A DNA stretch of 64,000 bases. Origin: Carcinoscorpius rotundicauda. Taxonomy: Eukaryota; Arthropoda; Merostomata; Xiphosura; Limulidae. A program made the translations under genes and the position numbers. Under the pieces are notes generated by a model. The model had not been told where the DNA came from. It saw only the letters and a program-made list of their open reading frames with translations, and did no database searches. The stretch covers positions 81,254,952 to 81,318,951 of the forward strand of contig CM022393.1 in the NCBI GenBank assembly GCA_011833715.1, read 5' to 3'. Of the stretch, positions 1 through 10,804 are shown in pieces; positions within the stretch are counted from its first letter, which is position 1; each line of letters starts with the position of its first letter.

Positions 1-254
1 CTACACCAACAAGTTATCTACACCAAATCAGCAATTTACCAACTATAAGAGATAATTCTGAATAACAGAACTTTCTCTCAAATATTATCTAAAAGCAGAA
101 AATAGAAACAAACTAACGGCATCACTACACGAATTATTCAGTGCACCAACAAAATACATTTCACCTTGGAACATATTTCAAGAATCCCAATCTACTCAAC
201 AAAGAATCTAAATAAATAAAATCCATGTCATTAACATGAATTTCTTTTTTTCAG

Positions 255-420
255 ATACAGGGCACACGACAGGCAAAACTTTCGGCGCCTGTCCTGTGAA
301 AGTGGGTTTTCTCGGGGCATTCCCGTTTCCCCCCCACATCAAAATGTTTAGGCATTGGATTTCTAGATCCCAGCCCAGGCAACTCTTTTGCCAGCCCTGA
401 ATCGTGCCGTTTGACTTGAT
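255..420 (+). repeat. Dispersed repeat with conserved core (copy 1 of 4)
   Basis: The core GTGAAAGTGGGTTTTCTCGG, then CCCGTTTCCCCCCCACATC and ATTGGATTTCTAGATCCCAG, recurs in part at 41640 and 50080, and its right half at 55294. The core resembles deeply conserved SINE domains reported across animals, but I cannot fix the family from memory. No tRNA head was found. Confidence 0.6.
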
Positions 421-494
421 CTGGATTTGAATTATATTCATGTTCACATCTGCTCAACTTCTTCCTTTCGGGACAGGTCTCGGCCTTTCTTTCC

Positions 495-725
495 GCTGCT
501 GCTTTTGCCTCCACCCAAGACAACATTTAGAGGGACATCCTCCACCCAAAAAGTCAAGAATAATAATTTATTTATTTAAAAACAAAACAAAAAAACACCA
601 CCACTTAATCTTCATAACAATCCACGAAAGGGGACTAAGAGGAACCACAACGTTCTTGAACACCCCGGTTGGGGAGAGAACTCTTCTGATTTCTCTCTCT
701 CTAAACTGAACCCCTGCCACGTTTG
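495..725 (+). repeat. Left arm of a long inverted repeat
   Basis: This arm is the approximate reverse complement of 3005-3240. Shared blocks include CACAACGTTCTTGAACACCC, ACGAAAGG, AATAATTTATTTATTTA-like AT-rich sequence and TTTCTCTCTCTCTAAACT. Divergence is moderate, with small gaps. Confidence 0.8.
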
Positions 726-883
726 TTTAGTTTTAGTTACCATATAAGAAGAAATTCCAGAAAATCATGCCTCTTCACATACAGATGTGAAAGTTAAGTG
801 TGGTCTTATGGGAGACGATCGGAGAACTGAAACAGTCTCCTTTTTTCTTTTTGATAGATTCTTTAGGCACAGTATTCATGATG

Positions 884-1028
884 AACTTTGTAGAATAGAC
901 GGCAATTCCCTGTTGTAAAAACAAAAGTGTAGAGGGCGACATTTCAAAAATCTTCCACCTTTCGTCTTCCGGATGATTTTTGCACTTGTGTCTCCACAAT
1001 AGGTAGTTGTTGTCTATTCTACAAAGTT
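884..1028. repeat. 17-bp perfect inverted repeat with 111-bp spacer
   Basis: AACTTTGTAGAATAGAC at 884-900 is exactly complementary in reverse to 1012-1028. It could form a long-loop hairpin or mark the ends of a small foldback element. Confidence 0.75.
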
Positions 1029-2170
1029 TCAACAGTAACCTTATCCCAGGCGACATATTCTGATCTGTGACAAGTATTATTAGAGAATAGTGGATTTGGT
1101 AACTTGTTGGTGAATTGAAACTTAAAGAAGTGAACTGGTTTAACAGACTGAGGGACATTTTGAAAACTGAATAACACAAAATATTTCTTCTTTACGTACT
1201 ATATATAATAAAAGTAATTTAAGTTCATACTTCCCAAACACTTTGTTAAATTTTGTTACATTTAGTTTTCCTTAAAATTGAACTTCTTACTCTGATGTTT
1301 TGTGTATATGGTTGTGAAATTTCAGTTTGTTTTGTAGTTCAAGTGATTGAAATGAAGTAAAAGTTTCACACGATGGCATCAGCTTTTAGCAGATAAAACA
1401 AAATGTTTTTCCTACTAACTATAGACACAAAAATAGCAACAGAGAGAGCCGAATATATTGTATTAAAATTATTTTGAATGTACTACAACAACGGACATAA
1501 AGTTGTGGTGGGACGGCATGTATGAAAATAAATTTTGACAGAAATGAGTATTTTGTAGGCAGTGTGATACCACGAAAAACTGATTACTTTTGAGAAGGGT
1601 ACTGAACAGTAATTTCTGATATTAAACGAGGATACAGTTAGATCAAAAATATATCAGTAGATATTTGGAATTTCTAAAATGGGAATATAAATATATTTTT
1701 ACTTAATCACATTTGTAAACAACAGAATCTAGATCAACTTGTGACACCAGGATGAAAACTGAAGTAAAGATGAATACATAAATGGGTTTACACAACTATT
1801 GAAGAATGTAATGCACTGTTACATTTACAATTATTGATCACAAATGTCTTGGTTGTTGTGTGTAACCATGTAACAAATGAGTTGAGCACGTTAACAAAAA
1901 TATTGTCATAAGAAACATTGTTGAAATAGTTCTATAAACAATTATGAAAGTGATATAAGTTGGATTTTAAAAGTTAAAACGAAACAGAAAAGTAATAAAC
2001 ATTGATTTGAAAAATGACAAAACGTAAATTTAGTAATAATAATAATCAGGGAAATAAGTGTAGTCGGTGTCAAGTTAACAAGGGTGCCCAAAGAGATATA
2101 GACGGAAGCTTGTAATGATTTAAGAATAAACGTTCATTAATTCTGTGAGGTGTAAGAGAATTTAAAAAGC

Positions 2171-2194
2171 CTGACGAAGGGGTTTTGCCTGAAA
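2171..2194 (+). ncRNA. Hammerhead-ribozyme-like core motif (candidate)
   Basis: CTGACGA is followed by an AGG...CCT hairpin-capable stretch and then GAAA, matching the CUGANGA / stem II / GAAA order of hammerhead ribozymes. Such motifs are known in Penelope-like elements. Stems I and III are not convincing here, so this may be a decayed copy or chance. Confidence 0.3.
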
Positions 2195-3004
2195 CGTTGC
2201 AAATTCGAACACAAGTTTTGTCATAGACATGCGATTTTACATATTTGTATACGTTTTTAAATTATTTTTAAATGTCTTGCGGTCTTTCCTACTACAGTTG
2301 GCATTGGTGTTGAAAATGTGTGCAACATTTGTTCTTTTCCGACTGTGATGTATATGGAACTCGAATGAAAAAGATGTTCCCTGATATCTGGAAATTTGTC
2401 TAGTGCTGACAGTTGTGATAAAATCTTCAAGCCGACGGACCAAAAAATTGCTAATACGTCTCGTAAAGCGTAGAAAAGAAAAAGAAAATTCCCCTGTGAT
2501 ACCATGAGGAAATGTTGGACTCCAAGATCCTAAATTTTTCTTCACTGCGTTTAAAATATTTTGGTGAACCGAATGAAAATGAGATCTTTACCTGAGATAA
2601 TTAAACTTATCGGACCGACAATTTCCTGCTAGTGTTGGCCCTGTTGTAGAACTTTGGACGTGAGATGCCTTTGTGGTATAGTACTGGGCATTAGTTAGCC
2701 TTGTGTAATACCTCTGAATTTGTGAGCCTAATACGAAACCATGGTATATCACAAAATATTCCCCGCTGTTGGTGCATTGTAAGAGTGACAGTGAATCCTT
2801 TACCGTGGATTGTAGGTGGTAGGATGTTACTGACTGGCTGCCATAAATAAAATTCAAATAGATTTCGTACAAAATTTCTATGTATGAAAAGGATATTTCG
2901 CGTGAAATGGAAAAATGCTCTTACTCAATAATACGACCAAAATTTCCAATTCTACCGCCACTGTCTATCCAAGTCGGACTGACCTGAGCAAATGCAAACT
3001 AACG

Positions 3005-3240
3005 TGGAAGGGGTTTAGTTTAGAGAGAGAGAAATCGTAAGAATTCTCTCTCCAACTGGGGTGTTCAAGAACGTTGTGGCTTCTCTTCGTCTCCTTTCGT
3101 GAAAGGTTATTAAGCTTAGTTTTATTTATTTATTTATTAAATAGTTTTTTACTCTTCTTTTTTTGGGGGGGAGGGGGTGAAGGAGGTCACTCAAAATGTT
3201 ATCCCAGACCAAGGCAAAGGCAACACTAGAGAGAATGGTC
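3005..3240 (-). repeat. Right arm of a long inverted repeat
   Basis: This is the partner of 495-725 (GGGTGTTCAAGAACGTTGTG and AGTTTAGAGAGAGAGAAATC are the complements of blocks there). Together the arms enclose about 2.3 kb. They could be terminal repeats of an unknown DNA transposon or two oppositely inserted copies of one repeat. Confidence 0.8.
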
Positions 3241-3594
3241 AGATCCCGTCCACTGACCTAAGCCTAAAGTATTTTGTTTTAAACCTTTTATATCATGGGG
3301 TCTATTTTTATATTTTTGACTGATTTCTATTCTTTTTTGTTTGTGGTAGTTGGAAAATAAATTCCCATTGACGAATTGTACCGTCGTGTTACTTTCATTG
3401 TATGATTTTAGTGTTAATCACATTGTTCTACTTTCACTATAGTAATCTTATGTTGATCATTGTTTACTTTCACTACTTTCTTCTTCTGTTATTCATCAAC
3501 TCGCAGTAAGTTGATAAACAAAGGTAGAAAGGACATTTTGGACAAAAATATTTTCAACATGCAAAAATTTGCTACTTTTTCTTTCCCACTGAGG

Positions 3595-3616
3595 AATAAA
3601 TAAATAAATAAATAAT
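3595..3616 (+). repeat. (AAAT)n short tandem repeat
   Basis: About five units of AATA/AAAT. The surrounding 3241-4045 is AT-rich with no gene that I can see. Confidence 0.85.
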
Positions 3617-4045
3617 TAATATATAAGTGCTAATTATCAGTAGATAAACTATTTTACTTCTCTGTGTTTTGCTGTATCAGGCTTTACCAAGAAACTAACA
3701 ACTTTGTTTAATAAGCTATCACAGTTTTTAAATCAAAACGAGTACTCTTTTAGAACCACTTGAATCATTCATTAGTCAACATAATTCCAGATACATGCAC
3801 TGCTCGAGAATCTTGCAGTATTAGAGTATTTCTCTGAGAAGTGTATCTGTTTTGGATTTTTTTTTTCTTCTAAATAACTATTCTATGACATTTTTATGGT
3901 TGTAGCTATGGCAACTCCACCAGTGTTTTCACGTGAGGTTGCTAAACCTAGCTAATAAAATGTTAACCCCAATGAACAATAGAACAGTTTTAAACAGAAC
4001 ATAAAACAGTGGCCGATTTAAGGCTGTGTAGACCCTACCTTCTAA

Positions 4046-4222
4046 CAATGTTTCGTCATTTCAGCCGTGGGGGCGTTATAAAGTGACGTTCAATCCCACC
4101 ATTCGTTGGTAAAAGAGTAGCCCAAGAGTTGGTGTGGGTGGTGATGACTAGATGCCTTCCGTCTAGTCTCACACTACTAAATTAAGGACAGCTAGTAAAG
4201 ATAGTTATCATGTATTCAAAAC
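4046..4222 (+). mobile_element. 5'-truncated SINE, family 1
   Basis: The body matches the family: TTTCAGCCGTGGGGGCGTTA, CATTCGTTGGTAAAAGAGTA, GTGGTGATGACTAGATGCC and TAGTCTCACACTACTAAATT. The tRNA-like head is missing, as expected from incomplete reverse transcription. Confidence 0.85.
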
Positions 4223-4356
4223 TAACAATGGTAGACACTCTGCTAGGTTATACCCAGACATTTCAACCCGTCGTTTTCGCTAGTACTCACCGCCTGTGTG
4301 AAATTGGACCGTAACAAGCCCTCAGGCCAGGGGTGCACCGGAGAAATAGGTAAAAG

Positions 4357-4362
4357 AAAAAA
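4357..4362 (-). terminator. Pol III terminator of tRNA-Glu
   Basis: Six A on the + strand give a TTTTTT run on the tRNA strand two nucleotides past its 3' end, the standard RNA polymerase III stop signal. Confidence 0.85.
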
Positions 4363-4363
4363 C

Positions 4364-4435
4364 TTCCCATGCCGGGAATCGAACCCGGGCCTCCTGGGTG
4401 AAAGCCAGGTATCCTAGCCACTAGACCACATGGGA
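4364..4435 (-). tRNA. tRNA-Glu (anticodon TTC)
   Basis: Read on the - strand, this 72-nt sequence folds as a full cloverleaf. The acceptor stem TCCCATG/CATGGGA has 7 of 7 pairs, the anticodon stem is CCTGG/CCAGG with loop CTTTCAC, and the T arm contains GGTTCGATTCC (B box). The A box is TGGTCTAGTGG. The anticodon TTC (complement of 4400-4402) is glutamate. The discriminator is A. All invariant positions look right, so it should be a working gene and not a SINE head, which would show decay and a 3' body. Confidence 0.95.
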
Positions 4436-5049
4436 TGGCTGGAAATTTTTATCAAATATATTACTTATAAAGGCACAAAGAATACTCAAATCATTTCTTT
4501 TAAGTTTATATATACGTTCTAATGCACACACAATACCAGATAAATCAATAAAATTAATAATATATATATACTAGTGCCAAAATAAAAGAGGCCACCTGTG
4601 TTCTAGACTTAAATAATCTGAAAGTACAGTATACATAGACATTGCCCTGAAAAAGGCCTGTGTTATGCTCATCACTCTGGCTCTCATGTATTAACTTTAA
4701 ATATACTAACAAGAAAGGAGAAAGAGGTCTAGTGTACCTGACCCTCTCGGGTATACAAATTTACATACCCAAACAACAAGAGAGAGAGAATGACAGACAG
4801 TCATGAATTATAATATATGTATGATAAATTACTCTACGGGTTAACAAAAGTTAATGGACCTAAAAAGGTTAGAAGATTCAATGAAGGCACAACAAAACAA
4901 CTGTTTTACTAATGGTTTACGTAATTAGCGTTTCGATCACCGTTGTCGTATCTCACCCGATCTTGTGAAATACTGAGTGAAATACGTCGTCGTCGACATA
5001 GAGGGCACGCTGTAAAGAATCGAAGAAAAATTGTAGGACTTAAAAATAC

Positions 5050-5135
5050 AGCAGAATACCGAAGAAGGTCGAAACGTTGTTCGCTCTTCTATTTAAAATA
5101 TTTTCTGAACCCAAACGAGCCGTTTTTGCATATAA
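5050..5135 (+). mobile_element. Penelope-like element terminal fragment
   Basis: CGAAGAAGGTCGAAACGTTG and the following CTCTTCT, AAAATATTTTCTGAACCCAA and GAGCCGTTTTTGCATATA match, base by base with drift, the reverse complement of 46500-46590 next to the PLE endonuclease. It therefore looks like a solo PLE end. The rest of 4436-5049 shows nothing I can name. Confidence 0.55.
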
Positions 5136-5215
5136 AAAAAAAGAAGTACATTATTGTACTATGTAGGAGTCTGTCTGGTATGGTTGGTATGTTCGAATAT
5201 TTGTGAATGAACTGA

Positions 5216-6560
5216 GATTATATAGTTCTTGGAACTCTGTACGCTGTTGTGAGGAGTGTGTTTTGGATTGTTTGTAGTTTAATTTTAATTATTTTATTGC
5301 TTACAGTTATCCATGCTGGAGCTGCATAATCTATTACAGGTCTAATATATGTTTTGTATATTTTTAGTATGTTATCTGAAGATGCTCCACTGTTTTTACC
5401 AGTTAGACTCCTAGCATAGTTAGTTCTTCACCATACTTTGTTTTTAATTTCATTGACATGGTTAATCCAAGTTAGTTTTGAATCATATGTCAGACCTAAA
5501 AATTTTGCCGATGGGGCAGTCTGAAGTAGTGTGCCATTCATATATAATTCTGACTGTTGTTTTTTGTGTTTTGTCAATTTCGTAAAGACTACGAGTTGTG
5601 TTTTTGCTGTGTTTATTTTTATTCTGTATTTTTTACAGTATTCACTTATTCTATTTAGTTGCATTGTATGTTGGTGGCTGCTATCGTGGGTGTTGCGGCA
5701 CTTTTCTAGACTGCTACGTCATCTGCGAACTATGAAGAGAATCTATGATTAGGATCCTTCAATGACATATTGCTTACATACATGATGAAGAGTATAGGGC
5801 TAACCACCCCTCCCTGAGAGACACCAGCTTCAGGAGTAAAGTACTCAGAAAATGTTCCCTCAACATTCACTCTACACTTTCTATTTTCCAAAAAGTTAGA
5901 TAACCAGCGAATAATTCCTCGCGGTAGTTCCGTTTCATTCATTTGGAACCTTAGACCATCGTGCCATACACGAATGCTTTCTCGATATTAAGGAAGCAAG
6001 CGACAGTACATTCTTTTTTATTGAAGCTATCTATTATGGTTTTGGTTAATCTGATGAGGTGGTCTGTCGTTTGTCTAAATTTCCTGAATCCATTTTGTTC
6101 TTTTGGTAATTTTGATGTTATCTCCAATAATGCGAAGAATCTATTACTGATTATTCTTTCAAGAATTTTACCTCCACAGCTGGTCAGGCTGATTAGTCTT
6201 TAGCTATTAGGTTTATTTGCTGGCTTTCCTTCCTTACAGAACATTAATATATTTCCGAGCTTTCAAGAATCTGGGATGTATCCTGAGGATAGAGATAAGT
6301 TAAAAAGCGAATTTAGGTGGTCAAACAAATTTGGAGTGCCCTTTTTTAGAAGGATAGCTTGTATTTTATCTTTACCTGGAACTTTGTTTTTTGTGTTTTT
6401 TATTGCTTCAAGTCGTTCTTGTAAGGATATTTCATTTGCTAGTAACGTGTTTTTATAACCTGTGACAGGTCTTATGTTTGTTTCAGTAATATTTTGGTTT
6501 CTCTGCCTCTTGTTATCATATACTGTATTCTTAATTGTCTTCGTTTTTTGATTAGGTTGA
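5216..6560 (-). pseudogene. LINE reverse transcriptase, broken
   Basis: Readable pieces on the - strand include KVPGKDKIQAILLK and SLSSGYIPDS (fingers), FLNIEKAF (motif A, where the first catalytic Asp is Asn), GIIRWLSNFLENRKC, GVSQGGVVSPILF (motif B) and FADDVAV (motif C, intact Asp pair at about 5717-5731). Stops occur between the pieces (for example before FADD). This is a catalytically dead copy of a Jockey-clade enzyme. Confidence 0.88.
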
Positions 6561-7560
6561 TTATTTCTGTAGTGAGTTTCCATGTGTTGTTTGTTGTTTT
6601 GGTATTGTTTCCTTGGCTGCTTTCTGAAGGCACTCCGTTATTGTTTGACAATAATTATCCATTTCAGTATGGGTTTTAACTTCTTTTATAACTTTATTAT
6701 GTAAAAGGTTGTCTAATTCCTGTTTGTAATTTTGCCAAATTGCTTTACTGTAATTAAATTTTTCTTTCCTGTAGGTTATATTTTTATGGGGGTCGAGGTC
6801 GAAGACACAACATATTGGAAAGTGATTGCTGTCAACATCTTTTCCCACTTAAAATTTTATTAATTTCTAGCTTAGGTTATACGTACACATACACAGGTCT
6901 AGTATGTCACTGGAGTTAGTGGCATACGCTCTATGTATAGGGGTGGTATCGTTTAATAAATTTTGTTTGTTTGTTTTAGAATTTCGCACAAAGCTACTCG
7001 AGGGCTATCTGTGCTAGCCGTTCCTAATTTAGCAGTGTAAGACTAGAGGGAAGGCAGCTAGTCATCACCACCCACCGCCAACTCTTGGGCTACTCTTTTA
7101 CCAACGAATAGTGGGATTGTCTGTTACATTATACACCCCCTCGGCTGGGAGGGCGAGCATGTTTGGCGCGACGCGGGCGCGAACCCGCGAGCCTCTGATT
7201 ACGAATCGCGTGCCTTTCGCGCTTGGCCATGCCGGGCTTCGTTTAATAAAACTATGTTGTTATGATCTATGAACTGTAATAGACTTCAACCATTGTAGTT
7301 TGAGCTTCGGCATCCAAAGGTAACATTTTTACTATTTAAGTCACCCATAACTAGAGAGTTTTGGTTGTGGGAAAAGATGTTTAGTAATGCTATATCTAGT
7401 TGTTTATTGGGTGAAGAGTAAATTACTGCTACATTTACTTTTGTTTTATTTCTTTGCAGGATATCAACAGTAACATTCGTTACAATCTAATCTCTATGAC
7501 TGATAATTCCATTTGGTAGAGGAACATAATGCCTTTATTTTCATCATTTTTGTTTATTCT
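6561..7560 (-). pseudogene. LINE endonuclease domain (APE-type), broken
   Basis: Translation of the - strand gives VAVIYSSPNKQLDIALLNIF and then VMGDLNSKNVTFGCRSSN, the GDLN(S/A)K motif of apurinic-like LINE endonucleases that nick target DNA. A TGA follows soon after. The SINE insertion then splits the domain, and 6848-6561 continues with SNHFPI, corresponding to the usual SDH(F)PI active-site motif but with Asp changed to Asn. It is therefore non-functional. Confidence 0.8.
6961..7238 (-). mobile_element. Full-length SINE, family 1, inside the LINE
   Basis: On the - strand it starts with GCCCGGCATGGCCAAGCGCG (tRNA-like, A-box region), has B box GGTTCGCGCCC, the family body, and ends in an AAAC-repeat tail. 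It is flanked by identical 12-bp duplications TCGTTTAATAAA at 6949-6960 and 7239-7250, showing insertion by LINE-type retrotransposition after the LINE itself had landed. Confidence 0.95.
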
Positions 7561-7604
7561 GTCTTTCCTTAAGAATTTGACTGCCTCTGAATTTCGTATT
7601 TTTC

Positions 7605-7763
7605 TTTGTTTGTTTTGAGTTTCGCTAAAAGCTACTCGAAGGCTATCTGCGCTAACCGTCCCTAATTTAGCAGTGTAAGACTAGAGGGAAGGCAGCTTGT
7701 CATCACTACCCACCGTCAACTCTTGGGCTATTCTTTTACCAACCAATAGTGGGATTGACCATC
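7605..7763 (-). mobile_element. 5'-truncated SINE, family 1
   Basis: On the + strand the tail GTTTGTTTTGAGTTTCGC is followed by CTACTCGAAGGCTATCTGCG, TAGCAGTGTAAGACTAGAGG and ACCAATAGTGGGATTGACC. The tRNA-like head is missing. It ends where the minisatellite begins. Confidence 0.88.
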
Positions 7764-8335
7764 CAAATATACAAACTTGCCTTACTTGTTGAGATGTGAT
7801 TAAAATATAGAAAATTGTTTTATTTCTTGAAATGCTGTTAAAGTAATCAGGACATTCTACTTCTATATTTGTGACCCATATATAAAACAGTACTCTTCTT
7901 GTTATGTTCCAAATGTGCAAGAATGTTTTATTTGTTAAGGTGTGATCCAGATATACAAGGATGTTCTTCTTTTTATTTTCTGATCAAGACATACAAGAAT
8001 GTCCCGCTTGCTATTTTGTGATCAAGATATACTAGGATGTCCTGCATGTTATTTTATGGTCAGGATATACAAGGATGCCTTGCATATTATTTTGTGGTCA
8101 TGATATACAAGGATGCCCTGCATGTTATTTTTGATTCAGATACATAAATATATCCTGCTTGTTAAGGTGTGATCCAGATATACACGGATGTTCTGCTTGT
8201 TATTTTGTGTTCAAGATATACGAGGATGTCCTGCTTGTTATGGTGTGAATCAAGAATGTTTTTATTAAGTTGTGGTCAAGAAATACAAGAATACTCTTTT
8301 TGTCGAGATTTGTTTAAGATAAACGAGGATCGTCT
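7764..8335 (+). repeat. Minisatellite, about 38-bp unit
   Basis: About 14 diverged units follow the pattern TGATCAAGATATACAAGGAT then GTCCTGCTTGTTATTTTG. Central units (7980-8245) are the most alike, the outer ones decay. A short array of the same unit recurs at 10655-10775. Confidence 0.88.
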
Positions 8336-8787
8336 TCTTGACCATTAACGTCTATCATTTAGTTGAAAGCACATCCACCTAATTACTCCCCACCTACCAG
8401 TAAATTAGATCAAATGTGCCATTGTTTTGTAGTATAAATAAAACGACCAGTTAACTTGCAGTTGTGGAGGCCTGATGCATATTATGTTTATATTATTAGG
8501 TCATTATTGACTCCAGTAGCTTAGAAAAGTTCCCATACATTTTGGTAATAAACACATGCTACTTATTTTACTTAAACTAGCATAAATATGTATGTTGAAA
8601 GCAATATACGATAACTTGTTACATACAAACGTTGTCCGTGCTAGTTTTACTTATCTATCTAGTCATGGATATTGCTCTAAAAAAGTGATGACAACTTTGG
8701 CAGCGGTCCTACATATGGAGGAAGACATTTGCATGACCAAAGAAACCTTTGAAAATTTCTTAATGCATTCTTCATATCTTATGTGTT

Positions 8788-8850
8788 CCCCCTGGTAAGT
8801 CTTTAGATTTATAATGCTGAAATCAGGGGTTAGATTCCTCTCAGTGAACA
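8788..8850 (+). mobile_element. SINE head fragment, family 2
   Basis: CCCCCTGGTAAGTCTTTAGA, TTATAATGCTGAAATC and GGGGTTAGATTCC line up with the tRNA-like head of the intact copy at 30922-31047. Confidence 0.6.
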
Positions 8851-10654
8851 CATTCGATTGCTCTATGTGGCAACAATATATGTAACAACATGCGCACATG
8901 TTGTACCTGTCTATAATCAACGTGAATATTACAGATTTAAATAAGAAAGTGTAATAAACAGATTTTTGTTAAAGACATGCAATAAAAAAGGTGTCTTTTC
9001 TTGGGAATAGACTGTTTATAAAATTGGAGCTTATGTTTATTTTAAAATATCCCAGGTTCCGCATTCCATCTAGTACCTCAACATGAGGATCTTACCTCTT
9101 GTGTGCATTTTTCCCTTGTAAGATTTGGCGTTTTGGTAGAATGAGTACTGTTTTCGTTTTTATAACTTTTAGTAGTTGTGCACGCTCATTACTTTGGGTA
9201 TGCGAGTGTCTTTTTGTCTACCCTACATAGATTTCACCACACACTCAAAAAATCGGTTGAAGAGAACTTTCTAATCAGGACATCACTCACTAACAACATA
9301 CTCTCTGATGTAGTGTTTATTAATGTTGAGTGCGTTATATTAAAATGTTTTTGTAGTCTCTGTTGTAAGGATACTAGTGTTTCTGGGCCAAAATAGCTGT
9401 TTCGTCTGAGAGAAATGGTTCAGTGATGAGTAAACTGCTATAATTTATTGACTGTCACATTCCATGAAGGAGCGAAACTTGTTGACTGTCACATCCTGTT
9501 AAGACCTGTACTGCCAGAAACTGCTCACTATCGCATCCTTTGAAAATGTTATTTCAATAAGCAGTTTTCACCATGTGAAGCAGTTATCTGCCATTAGTTG
9601 TGGAATGTCACATTAACTGGAAATTAGTGGTTAAAAGACATTCAGAATAATTATTTAGAATAAAACTTAATTATTAATAATTACAGAGAATAGAATTATA
9701 TAGAAAACTAAAGTACGTATTGATTAACCAGAAAAGTAATAAAAAGCTTCTGGGTCCTCATATTAGTAAGCTAATTAGATCGCCGAATTATGCCATGATG
9801 AAATACGTGATACGTATTTAATTGGAAATGCATTCTAAGCGTGTGTTTTTGGATAAAGAAAAAATAATGAGAGTCCAGCAATTCAATTAACAAGCAAAAA
9901 TCAAAGGTCGTTAATTCGAAAGGTTGACAGAAAATTTATAAAGTGTAGGTTACACTATTAAAATATCAATAAATGTGTCGTGCCACGTCCAGGAAAGATT
10001 TCATAGTTAAGGAAATAATGGAATTAAAGCACTGAACTTTAGCCCTAAAATAGCGGATGTTTATGCAAGGAACAACATACAGGAAAGAGGTCAAACAGCC
10101 TGGATTCTAGGCACTTAAAAGTTACTTATAAGGACGAACAAAACTATGAGAAAACTGGGAAGAAATTGATGGTATATCCGGGTGCTAAAGCAACACTTTG
10201 ATGATACGTTAGAAATAGCCATTCGTGACCAAGAAACAGAAGTTACAGTTTTAGTTTTTTTCAGGACAACCAATCAAAAGCCATAAAATCATCACGGAAA
10301 TAACAAAAAAAGAAAAGAAAATGCTTTGTTTACTGTTTTGGTTTCATCTAGAACAATGTCGACATTCTTTAGTTACATATAAAATGCCATGGTTTCAGTA
10401 TAAAAGAGGAAGGAAGGAGAAAATAAGAAAGAAGAAAAGAAAATACAGCACTTCCGTCTTTGCTGAACTGTTCAGAAGATGTCAGTCTTAGTGTCTGTGG
10501 AGAACTTTCAACACTTAAACTTTGTGTATGTTTAAAAGCTTTTTTTACTTCGTCTAACAACGTGTCTAGTATGCGTCATGTCACGACAGAAAGTTTAGTA
10601 GGAGTTAAGCTACTTAGTAAATAAGGTGCTTATTAAGTTGTTATTTATTTGTAT

Positions 10655-10775
10655 AAGAATACACCGCTTGTTAAAGTGTGATCCAGATAGACCAGGATGC
10701 CCTCCTTGTAAAAGTGTCATACAGATATAGAAGGATGTCATGATGTTAAGGTGTGATCCAGATATACAAGGATGG
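10655..10775 (+). repeat. Short array of the 38-bp minisatellite unit
   Basis: Three units with GTGATCCAGATA and CAAGGATG match the array at 7764-8335, 2.3 kb away. Confidence 0.8.
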
Positions 10776-10804
10776 TATGTTTAATGACCTTTTTACTTCA
10801 TCTC

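Larger units (their letters stand above)
726..3004. other. Interior between inverted-repeat arms; no recognised gene
   Basis: Only short - strand ORFs exist (775-1179, 134 codons; 2237-2545, 102 codons; 2588-2872, 94 codons). None shows a domain I recognise, and codon content is AT-driven. The interval also holds a 17-bp perfect inverted repeat (884-900 with 1012-1028) and a hammerhead-like core at 2171-2194. Confidence 0.5.
5210..7600 (-). mobile_element. Jockey-type non-LTR retrotransposon (LINE), inactive
   Basis: On the - strand the order is endonuclease (7560-6840), linker, reverse transcriptase (about 6560-5420) and a C-terminal tail (IDYAAPAWITVSN near 5320). Stops and frameshifts break it many times. 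A SINE at 6961-7238 sits inside the endonuclease part. The 5' ORF1 region and the 3' tail with poly(A) are not seen, so the copy is truncated. A fragment of the same family lies at 36430-37110. Confidence 0.88.

Noticed and set aside
775..1179. 134-codon - strand ORF that I first considered as a transposase fragment
   Set aside because: A Cys/Trp-containing stretch (LLWRHKCKNH) resembled zinc-ribbon transposases at first sight, but no following catalytic motif or repeat of the pattern was found, and it contains the 17-bp hairpin pair.
6961..7238. tRNA-like sequence considered as a real tRNA gene
   Set aside because: The head continues into a SINE body with an AAAC tail and target duplications, and its arms are mispaired, unlike the clean tRNA-Glu at 4364.
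7764..8335. Regularly spaced repeats considered as a CRISPR-like array
   Set aside because: Units are directly adjacent with no unique spacers and drift gradually, as in a minisatellite; the context is an animal genome.
8592..8798. 68-codon ORF with an apparent GTAAG donor at its end
   Set aside because: The terminal part and the supposed donor are the beginning of a decayed family-2 SINE, so the splice site is coincidental.
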